A stretch of 64,000 nucleotides of DNA, from contig NZ_BAEP01000089.1 in assembly GCF_000315015.1 (NCBI RefSeq), positions 62,001 through 126,000 of the forward strand, written 5' to 3'. This DNA is from Paraglaciecola mesophila KMM 241 (GTDB taxonomy: Bacteria; Pseudomonadota; Gammaproteobacteria; Enterobacterales; Alteromonadaceae). Under the pieces are notes generated by a model, which was not told the DNA's origin, did no database searches, and saw only the letters and a program-made list of their open reading frames with translations. A program made the translations under genes and the position numbers. Shown one piece after another: positions 56,392 through 64,000 of the stretch (position 1 is the first letter of the stretch; each line of letters opens with the position of its first letter).

Positions 56392-57132
56392 ATGCTTAGG
56401 CTTATTAAGCGATTGCCTATGATTTCTACACTAGTGACTTTGTGCGCAGTTGTCATCATGTTTGCACTGGCTAATTGGCAATTGCACAGAGGGTTAGATA
56501 AAGCCCAGAGAATACAAAGTATTGCTTCTGTATCGAGTAACGCGTCATTGTCGCTCGAGAGGGTGCTCACTCTCGATAAGGATATTCAGGATTTACCAGT
56601 AAGTTTTACTGGCGCAATTGATCCTCAAAAGATTTTTTTAGTTGATAATCGTATCCATCAAGGACGCCCCGGGTTTGATGTCTATGGTGTAGCACAGGGT
56701 CAGACTCAAAACGTGCTGATTAATTTTGGTTGGGTTGCAGGTAACTCAATGCGCAATGATCTACCGCAAGTCATTTTGCCGAATACGTTATCGGGCGCAC
56801 TAGGGAGAGTAGTTGAGCCAACTGACAATCCAATGATCACCGAAACAGCAACGCAAGAAGCAATATGGCCTAAGGTCATACAGCAAGTCGATATCCACTT
56901 TATAGAGCAAGTTATAAAGTTAGAGCTGCCACCTTTTGTGATAACGCTAACGGACAGCAGTGATGGTTTCATCCGCAACTGGCAACCAGTGGTTATGCCC
57001 CCAGAGAAGCATTATGCCTATGCTGTGCAGTGGATGGGTTTAGGCATCGCCGCTTTTTTAGTTTACTTTTTCGCACTTCGCGCACGTTTTCGCGCTGCAC
57101 ATAAGAAGGGATCCCATGAACAACACGAGTAA
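56392..57132 (+). CDS. SURF1 family oxidase assembly protein
   Basis: A 246-residue protein with two membrane helices, near the N-terminus (about 11-29) and C-terminus (about 210-232), and a periplasmic middle domain between them. Family landmarks are LANWQLHRGLDKA after the first helix, FLVDNRIHQGRPGFDVYG and VLINFGWVAG. SURF1 supports heme a3 insertion into subunit I. It overlaps the following gene by 17 bases. Confidence 0.92.
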   Translation: MLRLIKRLPMISTLVTLCAVVIMFALANWQLHRGLDKAQRIQSIASVSSNASLSLERVLTLDKDIQDLPVSFTGAIDPQKIFLVDNRIHQGRPGFDVYGVAQGQTQNVLINFGWVAGNSMRNDLPQVILPNTLSGALGRVVEPTDNPMITETATQEAIWPKVIQQVDIHFIEQVIKLELPPFVITLTDSSDGFIRNWQPVVMPPEKHYAYAVQWMGLGIAAFLVYFFALRARFRAAHKKGSHEQHE

Positions 57133-57676
57133 CAAACGTTTGATTATCACGCTAGCTGTGGTTTTTATTTTGCCTGTGGTGTTAGCCAAATTGGCTCTAG
57201 ATAATAATTGGTTCAATAAGGCAGCGACTAACAAAGGGGAATTGCTATCTCCCACATTAGACATGAGCGCTATTCAAGACAAAGCCGCGGAGCCTAAGTG
57301 GCAGCTGGTATACGTCTTACCTTCACAGTGCAGTATTGAGTGTGAAAATGCCTTGTACAGTGTTGAACAAGTATGGACAGCGCTTGGAAAAGAGCATGAC
57401 AGAGTGCGTGCAACTGTCATTAGCACACCTGCTAGTGACCCCAGTGTCGCTAGGCGTTTGAATGAACATAGTGCTGTTAAGTTGTTAAAAACTAACGTGG
57501 AAAGTGTTAATAATGTGTTTAAAGGTGAGCCGGTAAATGCTATTTTCATTGCTGATACCTTGAATAACGTGATCTTGCGTTATCCACTTCAAGTTGAGCA
57601 ACAGCAAGCCATTTTGCATAGTCGTGACATTTTATCTGACCTACGCAAGCTGCTGAAATTATCACGTATTGGTTAG
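57116..57676 (+). CDS. Membrane-anchored SCO/thioredoxin-like protein with CxxxC
   Basis: A 186-residue protein with an N-terminal membrane helix (about 9-27) and a periplasmic domain. The strand WQLVYVLPSQCSIEC places a Cys-x3-Cys at the position of the copper/redox Cys pair of SCO proteins, and the later NAIFIADTLNNVILRYP corresponds to the central strand. The SCO copper-binding His is not evident. Genes of this type sit between surf1 and ctaA in several marine gammaproteobacteria without assigned function. A redox role in CuA or CuB assembly is plausible but inferred. Confidence 0.8.
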   Translation: MNNTSNKRLIITLAVVFILPVVLAKLALDNNWFNKAATNKGELLSPTLDMSAIQDKAAEPKWQLVYVLPSQCSIECENALYSVEQVWTALGKEHDRVRATVISTPASDPSVARRLNEHSAVKLLKTNVESVNNVFKGEPVNAIFIADTLNNVILRYPLQVEQQQAILHSRDILSDLRKLLKLSRIG

Positions 57677-57686
57677 AGGGTCGTTC

Positions 57687-58664
57687 ATGAGGAAATTGGT
57701 GTTGGCAGGCCTTATTCTTGCCATAACTGTGATTGTGCTAGGTGCATACACACGGTTGACCGATGCAGGGCTAGGATGTCCAGATTGGCCAGGTTGCTAC
57801 GGGCATTACAAAGTGCCAGTGGCGCAAGAGCAGATAAATGCTGCAGAACTGGCGTTTCCAGAACGACCTTTAGAGCCCCAAAAAGCATGGAACGAGATGA
57901 TCCATCGCTACTTCGCGAGTGCGCTAGGCTTACTCATCTTGATCATCTTTGTGGTTAGCATAGTAAAGCGTGCTTATCATCGACCTATTAAGTTACCGTT
58001 TTTCCTGCTGTGCCTGGTTATATTCCAAGGCATGTTAGGTATGTGGACCGTCACCCTTAACCTTTTACCTATTGTCGTTATGGGTCACCTTTTAGGCGGC
58101 TTTGCTGTGCTGTCGTCGTTGTTTTTGCTTTACTTACGCCTACTACCATATCGCATACCAGGTGGTGATCAGCAAACGCGACGGCTAGGAAAGTTTGGAT
58201 TGATAGGGATTGCCATCCTTACAGGCCAAATAGCATTAGGCGGTTGGACATCAGCAAATTATGCGGCGCTAGCCTGTACAGAAATGCCGATTTGCGAGAG
58301 CAACTGGTACGAGCGCCTAGATTTCATAGGAGCCTTTAGCTTGCCTGAAGCAGATAACTACGAGTACGGGGCGCACAATTATGCCCAGCGTATGACCATG
58401 CATATAGTGCACAGGGCCGGTGCTTTCATTACGTTCATTTATCTGTGTTGGTTGGCGGTTCGCATTTACGGTGTAGCAAGCTCTGGTTTGCTTAAAAAAA
58501 TTGCCACTATCATGGTATTGGTTTTAGGCATTCAGGTTATTTTGGGCGTCAGCAATGTGGTATTCAGTCTACCGGTCGGTGTGGCCGTCATGCACAATGC
58601 AGTTGCCGCCGCACTACTACAAATTTTGGTGTTACTTAATTACACCCTCTATCGAAAAACATAG
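57687..58664 (+). CDS. ctaA: Heme A synthase (COX15/CtaA)
   Basis: A 325-residue enzyme that oxidises the C8 methyl of heme O to give heme A. Eight helices, with conserved His in WNEMIHRYFAS (helix 2), VVMGHLLGGFA, MHIVHRAGAF and AVMHNAVAA. The DAGLGCPDWPGCYG loop and a second Cys pair (ACTEMPICES) are typical of the family. ATG 57687 follows AGAGGG; the longer frame start is not needed. Confidence 0.94.
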   Translation: MRKLVLAGLILAITVIVLGAYTRLTDAGLGCPDWPGCYGHYKVPVAQEQINAAELAFPERPLEPQKAWNEMIHRYFASALGLLILIIFVVSIVKRAYHRPIKLPFFLLCLVIFQGMLGMWTVTLNLLPIVVMGHLLGGFAVLSSLFLLYLRLLPYRIPGGDQQTRRLGKFGLIGIAILTGQIALGGWTSANYAALACTEMPICESNWYERLDFIGAFSLPEADNYEYGAHNYAQRMTMHIVHRAGAFITFIYLCWLAVRIYGVASSGLLKKIATIMVLVLGIQVILGVSNVVFSLPVGVAVMHNAVAAALLQILVLLNYTLYRKT

Positions 58665-58673
58665 GAGAGACCA

Positions 58674-59591
58674 ATGAGTAAATCTGTTGGTGTTGCACCT
58701 CATAACATAGTGAATAAATCAGGCCTTCACTGGCGTGATTATTACGAGATGACAAAACCTAAAGTGGTAATGTTGCTACTACTGACCGCTTTGGTTGGCA
58801 TGTGTTTGGCGAGTGAAACTTGGATCAGTTGGAAGATACTGCTGGCAGGTTTGACCGGCATTGGTTTTTTATCTTCTGCAGCAGCGGTTATTAACCACGT
58901 AGTTGATCGTAAAATTGATGCGAAAATGGCACGGACCTCGAATCGTCCATTGCCTAAAGGCAAAGTTTCACCTCAGCGAGCGCTTGTATTTGCGGGCGTG
59001 CTAACGGTGGTGGGCTACCTTATCTTAGAATTATGGGTTAATCGCTTAACCGCTTTGCTAACGTTAGCCAGTCTCGTGGGGTACGCCTTTATTTATACCA
59101 TGTATTTAAAACGCGCTACGCCTCAGAATATTGTTATTGGCGGGTTAGCTGGTGCAGCGCCACCTTTACTCGGGTGGACGGCGGTAACGAACGATATTCA
59201 TGCGCATGCATTACTCTTAGTGCTCATCATATTTATTTGGACCCCACCACATTTCTGGGCGTTGGCCATTCACCGTGAAAAAGACTACGCTCGCGCGAAA
59301 ATCCCTATGCTGCCATGCACACACGGGATCGAATTTACTAAAACATCCATTTTGCTGTACACGGTACTATTAGCACTCATTGGCGTTTTACCCTATCTGA
59401 TTGGCATGACAGGCGCGATATATTTACTAGGCTCTAGCGCATTAAATGCTGGCTTCTTGTATTATGCATGGAAATTAAAATTCGCCAGTGACGAACACAC
59501 CGCTATGAAAACGTTTAAGTTTTCGATTATTCATTTGATGGTATTGTTTGTGGTATTACTGGTTGACCATTATATGAGATTTACTTTTTGA
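58674..59591 (+). CDS. ctaB: Protoheme IX farnesyltransferase
   Basis: A 305-residue prenyltransferase converting heme B to heme O. The Asp-rich [20 protein letters not shown] motif binds the farnesyl diphosphate, and a second motif lies in [14 protein letters not shown]. Nine or so helices. Ten bases after ctaA and overlapping the SCO gene by four, so it is translationally linked. Confidence 0.95.
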   Translation: MSKSVGVAPHNIVNKSGLHWRDYYEMTKPKVVMLLLLTALVGMCLASETWISWKILLAGLTGIGFLSSAAAVINHVVDRKIDAKMARTSNRPLPKGKVSPQRALVFAGVLTVVGYLILELWVNRLTALLTLASLVGYAFIYTMYLKRATPQNIVIGGLAGAAPPLLGWTAVTNDIHAHALLLVLIIFIWTPPHFWALAIHREKDYARAKIPMLPCTHGIEFTKTSILLYTVLLALIGVLPYLIGMTGAIYLLGSSALNAGFLYYAWKLKFASDEHTAMKTFKFSIIHLMVLFVVLLVDHYMRFTF

Positions 59592-60226
59592 GCAGATTAA
59601 ATTTAGCGTTAATCGCCTTAGTGGCATTGATTGTCGGTATTGTGATTGCAGTGACTATAGCGCCCCCAAAGAGTGATGAAACGCAGTACATTAAGCTTTA
59701 TCCACAAGCGAGAGCCTTGCCTGATTTTTCTTTGACTGACAGTAGAGGCCAACCACTAACCAATAAAAACTTGCAAAATCAATGGACGCTCGTTTTCGTT
59801 GGCTACACTTTTTGCCCTGACATTTGTCCCACAACACTGGCTGACCTGAGCAGCATTTATCCTGAGTTGCAACGTATTGAAGGGCCTTACCCGGTCAAGG
59901 TGGCGTTTATTTCGGTGGACCCAGCGCGAGATACAACAGAAAGGCTAGCGGAATATATCGATTTTTTTGAGCCTGAATTTATCGCTGCAACCGGCGAACA
60001 TGCTGATTTGTTTCCTTTCGTTCGCGCGATGGGAATGATGTATGCCACTTCACAAAGCACAGACGACGAAAACTACTTGGTGGATCACAGCTCATCTGTG
60101 GTGGTGGTAAACCCGCAAGGTCATGTTGTGGGTCGCTTTAAACCAGAGTTCGCCCCAGGCAAAGTTGCAGTGAGCGACAGTAAACGCATTTTGCATGACA
60201 TGACTATCTTAGCGACAGCCAAATAA
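59588..60226 (+). CDS. SCO family copper-binding protein
   Basis: A 212-residue membrane-anchored thioredoxin-fold protein involved in CuA assembly. The N-terminal helix is about 6-25. The copper/redox motif is [11 protein letters not shown] (CxxxC), and the third ligand is the His in [11 protein letters not shown]. The start is TTG 59588, overlapping the ctaB stop. It ends the assembly operon, with a GNAT gene following by two bases. Confidence 0.94.
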   Translation: MSRLNLALIALVALIVGIVIAVTIAPPKSDETQYIKLYPQARALPDFSLTDSRGQPLTNKNLQNQWTLVFVGYTFCPDICPTTLADLSSIYPELQRIEGPYPVKVAFISVDPARDTTERLAEYIDFFEPEFIAATGEHADLFPFVRAMGMMYATSQSTDDENYLVDHSSSVVVVNPQGHVVGRFKPEFAPGKVAVSDSKRILHDMTILATAK

Positions 60227-60228
60227 CT

Positions 60229-60846
60229 GTGCCTCGGGTACGTCAGGCAACAGCTCAAGACGCGCAAGAAGCGGTAGCCTTGATTATCTCTTCTGCGCCT
60301 GAAGCTATTCCCCTTCTATTTAACCAACAAACCCTGCAGCATCAATATTTTGCGCGCAGTTATATGAATCAAGCTTTTTTACATCAACATGGCCAATTTG
60401 GCTTTGGTAATCATTGGGTCATAGAGTTGCAAGGGCAACTTGCCGGGATAGGCTGTGCATGGCAACGTGAAATGGGGGCAATGTATGTGCAAGCTACTCT
60501 TGACAGCATGACACAGTATTACCAAGGTACTGATGTGCTTGAAGTGCTGAATAGATGCCAGTCTTTACAGCAAGTATTTGCTCGCCCTGCAGACGGTGAA
60601 TTGTGTATTGGGCATATCGGTGTTGCAAAGGCGTTTCAGCGAAAAGGAATATGCAGTGAACTCCTAACTCATTTTGTAGAAAAGGCTAATGAGTTAGACA
60701 AACAATTTCTTACCTTAGACGTTAAGCAAGACAATGCGGCAGCTATACGTTGTTACCAAAAATTTGGCTTTGACATTGAGCGCTCTACTTTGGATAACAG
60801 CCCAATGAAATTGGGCACCTACCTGCATATGAGAAAAACGCTCTAA
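60229..60846 (+). CDS. GNAT family N-acetyltransferase
   Basis: A 205-residue protein with the acetyl-CoA-binding motif VAKAFQRKGICSELL at about residue 130 and the strand QFLTLDVKQDNAAAIRCYQKFGF that ends the fold. The start is GTG 60229, two bases after the SCO gene, so it probably rides on the cox transcript. The substrate is unknown. It overlaps the deacetylase gene by four bases in convergent orientation. Confidence 0.88.
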   Translation: MPRVRQATAQDAQEAVALIISSAPEAIPLLFNQQTLQHQYFARSYMNQAFLHQHGQFGFGNHWVIELQGQLAGIGCAWQREMGAMYVQATLDSMTQYYQGTDVLEVLNRCQSLQQVFARPADGELCIGHIGVAKAFQRKGICSELLTHFVEKANELDKQFLTLDVKQDNAAAIRCYQKFGFDIERSTLDNSPMKLGTYLHMRKTL

Positions 60847-61892
60847 TCTAACCACTCCCCCTTATCTGAGGCAATAAACCAAGGTTTTGAGTACCAATAA
60901 TAACGTGAGGGCGCGCGTTTGCTCGGCGCTGTGCAGTTTATTCTGGAGCGGCCGGCAGGCAGTTTCTGTTTAAAATCCACTCTGACCAATGCTTGATTCA
61001 CGGTGATTTTCTGTGCGTCACCCTGAAAAAAGCAGGTTATTTGTGCGTTGTTTATATCATCGCTTTGCACGCTGAATTCGAAGGTAAAAGGTTCGCCACT
61101 AACGAGTGGTGTACTTGGCGAGGGATCTTGTACTGGCATTGCAAGACTGGCCATTTTCACTTTTAGACGTGCCAAATTCGCGTAAATACCGGCTGCCGGG
61201 AAGCGCGGAAGCGCTGAAAAATCACTAAAGCTTGCAATAGCACCAGAGTGCTGAGCAAAGCTCACGTAACCTAATTGAGTAAGCTGTGTTTGTAGCTCAG
61301 GCGAGTATTCACCGTAAGGATAGGCTAAGAATTTATCTTGTACGTTTAAATTATCTTCTAGTAATTTTTCGGCTTGCTGAATATCGCTGAGACGGCGCGC
61401 TAGCCACGCTTCATCACTTTCATTGGTTAAGCGATTAAGTAAATGCTCATGACGCAAATTATGGTTGGCAAAGCTGGCACCTTGCTTAGTCATTGCGCGC
61501 ATGGCCTCCCAGCTCAAGTGATAATTTACTTTACCAACCAAGTCAGGATTGATGAAAACTGTATAAGGTAAGTTGAGCTTAGCGAGTATCGGGTGACCGT
61601 TTTGATAAATGTTGTTAAAGCCATCATCAAAGGTCACCGCGATAGCGTTTTCCGGTAGAGACTGCTTATTTTGTAACGCTGTGACTATGTCTTTTAGCGG
61701 TAAAACATTAAAGTTTTCAGCCAAATAAGTCATATGCTCGTTAAATGTGTCAGGTGAGACACTGGTAGAAGAAGGTGTATCTTCGCTCACGTGGTGATAC
61801 AGAAGAATAACCGCGTTGTCACTGGCTTGGGCATTGTTGATTGAGATGCAAAAACCAAGACAAACCATGACATAAAAAATGATACGATCCAT
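60843..61892 (-). CDS. Exported polysaccharide deacetylase family protein
   Basis: A 349-residue protein with a signal peptide (1-23, ending AQA). The NodB-like domain contains the catalytic Asp pair in AVTFDDGFNNIY and the metal His in FANHNLRHEHLLN, with LAYPYGEYSPEL further on. About 110 C-terminal residues form an added beta-rich region (SGEPFTFEFSVQSDD) that may bind carbohydrate. The enzyme should remove acetyl groups from an extracellular or cell wall glycan. Confidence 0.9.
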   Translation of the reverse strand: MDRIIFYVMVCLGFCISINNAQASDNAVILLYHHVSEDTPSSTSVSPDTFNEHMTYLAENFNVLPLKDIVTALQNKQSLPENAIAVTFDDGFNNIYQNGHPILAKLNLPYTVFINPDLVGKVNYHLSWEAMRAMTKQGASFANHNLRHEHLLNRLTNESDEAWLARRLSDIQQAEKLLEDNLNVQDKFLAYPYGEYSPELQTQLTQLGYVSFAQHSGAIASFSDFSALPRFPAAGIYANLARLKVKMASLAMPVQDPSPSTPLVSGEPFTFEFSVQSDDINNAQITCFFQGDAQKITVNQALVRVDFKQKLPAGRSRINCTAPSKRAPSRYYWYSKPWFIASDKGEWLD

Positions 61893-61994
61893 AACGATCC
61901 CTTTGTGAGGCTTTGATTGGCGCTAGTGTAACATTGAATGCTTAGGGCATAACCGATGAGCAACTGCTTTCCGTTATTTATTTTTATCTATTAA

Positions 61995-63350
61995 GTGAGA
62001 TTTTTCTTGGCTATATCTTCAGCTCATGAGCAACACCGTTTTTGGCATTTAGCCTCCCATAAACAGCTGATTCTGTTAGCGCTACCGATGATTTTAAGCA
62101 ATATAACCACGCCACTTATTGGTATGGTTGATACTGCTGTATTAGGCCATATGGGCAGTAGTCATTATCTTGCTGGTGCAGCAATAGCCTCTCTGATTTT
62201 AACGCAAACCTATTGGTTGTGTGGCTTTATTCGTATGTCGAGTACTGGTTTAAGCGCCCAGGCCAAAGGCGAGCAAAACAATGAAAACAAGAGTCGAGTG
62301 TTCTGGCAAAGCTGCAGCGTAGCTTTGGTTATCGGTCTGGCAATATGGGCCGCGCAAACACCTCTACTGACGTTAGGAATTCATTTTGCCCAACCGGAAG
62401 CGCAACTTCTTAATGTTATACAACAATATTTCAGTGTGCGCATCACCGGGGCTCCAGCCGCTTTGGTCAATCTGGCCATCATTGGCTGGCTGATAGGCCA
62501 ACAAAAAACTAAGCAAGTTCTTTATATTCAGATATTTGCCAATTTACTTAATGCCGGGTTAAGTATCTTACTGGTATTCGTGTTTGATGCAGGCGTTAAG
62601 GGCGTCGCGACGGCAAGTGTGGCTGCTGAATACAGTATTTTGATACTTGGCGTGTGGGTGGCGGTAAGAGGAATGGGCTTACAAAAGCCTCATTGGGGCT
62701 TATGGAGATGGTCTTCATTGGCGCAGTTGATGAGCCTAAACGGTTATAGTTTTGTGCGTAATTTAGCACTGCAATTGTGCTTGGCGTTCGTTATTTTTCA
62801 GGGTGCCAGATTTGGGCCGTTAACGGCCGCGAGTAATGCGATTATCATGCAATTTTTTGCACTAATAGCGCTAGGGTTAGACGGCATCGCTTACGCTGTT
62901 GAGGCGTTAACAGGTGAAGCTAAAGGGAAAAAAGACGCCAGTGAAATTAATCGGGTGGTGATGCGCGGTTTATTTTGGTCATCCGTAGTGGCCAGTGGTT
63001 ACAGCTTAAGCTTTCTCGTATTTGGTCAACAGATCATCGCAATACTGACTGATTTGCCTGAGCTTAAAGACTTCACTGCGCAGTACCTATTGATCATCTG
63101 GTTGTTGCCCATCGTGAGTCATTGGTGTTTCCTACTGGATGGTGTGTTTGTGGGGCTAACTCGAGCAAAGGCAATGCAAAACAGTATGTTGCTTAGTGCC
63201 GCGTTTTTCTTTTTTCCTAGCTGGTGGCTACTACAAGAATATCAAAACTATGCTTTGTGGGTCGCACTTTTGTTATTAATGCTCGGGCGGGGCCTTAGTC
63301 TTGGCGGTTACTTTGCTTATCTTTATCGCGGTGGGCGTTTGATAAGCTAA
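61995..63350 (+). CDS. MATE family efflux transporter (DinF-like)
   Basis: A 451-residue transporter with twelve predicted helices. The DinF branch motif is seen in MVDTAVLGHMGSSHYLAGAA, and NAIIMQFFALIALGLDGIAYAVEALTGEAKG lies in helix 7-8. The start is uncertain: GTG 61995 has no clear ribosome site, and TTG 62007 is an alternative. Unlike E. coli dinF, it is not next to lexA, and no LexA box was seen. Its 3' end overlaps the small membrane protein gene on the other strand. Confidence 0.9.
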   Translation: MRFFLAISSAHEQHRFWHLASHKQLILLALPMILSNITTPLIGMVDTAVLGHMGSSHYLAGAAIASLILTQTYWLCGFIRMSSTGLSAQAKGEQNNENKSRVFWQSCSVALVIGLAIWAAQTPLLTLGIHFAQPEAQLLNVIQQYFSVRITGAPAALVNLAIIGWLIGQQKTKQVLYIQIFANLLNAGLSILLVFVFDAGVKGVATASVAAEYSILILGVWVAVRGMGLQKPHWGLWRWSSLAQLMSLNGYSFVRNLALQLCLAFVIFQGARFGPLTAASNAIIMQFFALIALGLDGIAYAVEALTGEAKGKKDASEINRVVMRGLFWSSVVASGYSLSFLVFGQQIIAILTDLPELKDFTAQYLLIIWLLPIVSHWCFLLDGVFVGLTRAKAMQNSMLLSAAFFFFPSWWLLQEYQNYALWVALLLLMLGRGLSLGGYFAYLYRGGRLIS

Positions 63351-63573
63351 ACGCATTCTGCATGCGGTAAGCCAAAATACCTATATAGCCATACAGGGCA
63401 AACACACAGCCAATGCCAAGCCCTATAAGCCCTGGAATTTGCAGCCACACCCAATTTTGACTGCCAATGAGTATCAGTATTACTCCAGCAACAAAAAAGC
63501 CGAGGCCGTATTTAAAACGACCCCAGCTTTTATGTGGATCAGCGACTAATTTACTCAGCTGCTTTTTAAGCAT
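63295..63573 (-). CDS. Small membrane protein (92 residues)
   Basis: Two helices, about 23-41 (KYGLGFFVAGVILILIG) and 48-68 (IPGLIGLGIGCVFALYGYIG), flanked by basic ends. ATG 63573 lies 12 bases after the nfuA stop on the same strand, so it is likely the downstream gene of nfuA. Its 3' end overlaps the MATE gene antisense by 56 bases. No family assignment beyond a small two-helix membrane protein. Confidence 0.75.
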   Translation of the reverse strand: MLKKQLSKLVADPHKSWGRFKYGLGFFVAGVILILIGSQNWVWLQIPGLIGLGIGCVFALYGYIGILAYRMQNAFSLSNAHRDKDKQSNRQD

Positions 63574-63585
63574 GTTAGCAACTAA

Positions 63586-64000
63586 TTAGTAGTAAGAGTG
63601 CTCACCGGCTTCATGTTCGGTAGCATCTTTCACTGCTGTTAACTCGCCAGAAAATTGGGCTAACATTTGCTTTTCAATACCATCTTTAAGTGTCACATCA
63701 ACCATTGAACAACCGTTACAACCGCCGCCAAACTGAAGTATGGCTTCACCTTTATCGGTGATCTCCATCAGCATAACCTTGCCGCCGTGGCTGGCAAGTT
63801 GCGGGTTGATCTCCGCTTCGATCATATAATTAATACGCTCTTCTAGTGGGGCATCGTCATCAACTTTACGCGCTTTGGCATTCGGTGCTTTCAAGGTTAA
63901 TTGAGAGCCCATTTGGTCAGTCACAAAGTCAATTTCTGCTTCACTTAAAAAAGGAGCACTTTCTGCATCAACAACAGCATCAAACCCATTAAATTCTAGG
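63586..64000 (-). CDS. nfuA: Fe-S biogenesis protein NfuA (C-terminal part, cut by window edge)
   Basis: The window shows 137 C-terminal residues; the frame runs open past 64000 (no start is visible), so the GTG at 63924 is internal. The C-terminal Nfu domain has the cluster-binding [14 protein letters not shown] motif (CxxC), and upstream lies the [18 protein letters not shown] junction seen in E. coli NfuA. The protein ends HEAGEHSYY as in that family. NfuA holds and delivers [4Fe-4S] clusters under oxidative or iron stress. Confidence 0.95.
   Translation of the reverse strand, partial: LEFNGFDAVVDAESAPFLSEAEIDFVTDQMGSQLTLKAPNAKARKVDDDAPLEERINYMIEAEINPQLASHGGKVMLMEITDKGEAILQFGGGCNGCSMVDVTLKDGIEKQMLAQFSGELTAVKDATEHEAGEHSYY

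Noticed and set aside
63586-63924. Complete 112-residue NfuA-like protein starting at 63924
   Set aside because: The frame continues upstream to the window edge with NfuA-like sequence, so this is the end of a longer gene.

Overview
The window reads as chromosomal DNA of a marine gammaproteobacterium of the Alteromonadales, probably the Alteromonadaceae (Glaciecola/Paraglaciecola-like). This rests on gene content: a class II IlvC next to IlvY, an aa3-type cox cluster with ctaG, surf1, ctaA, ctaB and SCO, a Caulobacter-type TonB receptor near a tryptophan halogenase, and the divergent plsB/lexA pair. The genus is an inference. I see no phage, insertion sequence, CRISPR array, tRNA or rRNA. Most of the window is ordinary core metabolism with small accessory pockets.

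Layout. 1-5402: a minus-strand cluster for uptake or modification of an unknown compound (TonB receptor, then a terminator, then a SapC-family protein, a cupin-like/JmjC protein and a flavin-dependent halogenase that runs off the left edge). 5778-6944: an HD-GYP c-di-GMP phosphodiesterase. 7590-8540: a LysR regulator that looks broken by two frameshifts. 8598-11299: yicC divergent from rph, followed by pyrE and an overlapping tusA-like gene. 11355-12067: a two-gene operon of unknown function under a near-perfect Fur box, including a 59-residue Cys-rich protein. 12188-22269: exported and membrane proteins (methyltransferase-like, amidohydrolase, DUF1285/DUF3014 pair, sterol desaturase-like, AI-2E family, M1 peptidase with a DUF6702 partner), plus a 40-residue membrane protein whose ribosome binding site lies inside a strong hairpin.

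22551-24947: proBA. 25431-36901: type II NADH dehydrogenase, a nidogen-domain surface protein with a C-terminal sorting-like tail, an IalB-like protein, a large unknown membrane protein, an M20 peptidase, a transporter/carbonic anhydrase/phosphatase run, a Bcr/CflA-like transporter and an OmpA-type lipoprotein. 37945-47858: branched-chain amino acid synthesis, with ilvC divergent from ilvY and then ilvD-ilvA. ilvDA is preceded by an unlisted 24-residue leader peptide (rich in Val/Ile/Leu/Thr codons) and a terminator with a competing antiterminator pairing, which is a classical attenuator. PepSY, YifB/ComM and TRIC-family genes lie between.

47954-51206: plsB and lexA, divergent, with two LexA boxes. 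51585-60226: the cytochrome c oxidase operon and its heme A and copper assembly genes, including a 75-residue membrane protein between ctaD and ctaG and a SCO-like CxxxC protein between surf1 and ctaA. 60229-64000: an acetyltransferase, a polysaccharide deacetylase, a MATE transporter, a small membrane protein and the C-terminal part of nfuA. The observations most worth a second look are the Fur-controlled unknown operon, the hairpin-masked 40-residue protein, the ilv attenuator, the SCO-like CxxxC protein and the broken LysR gene.
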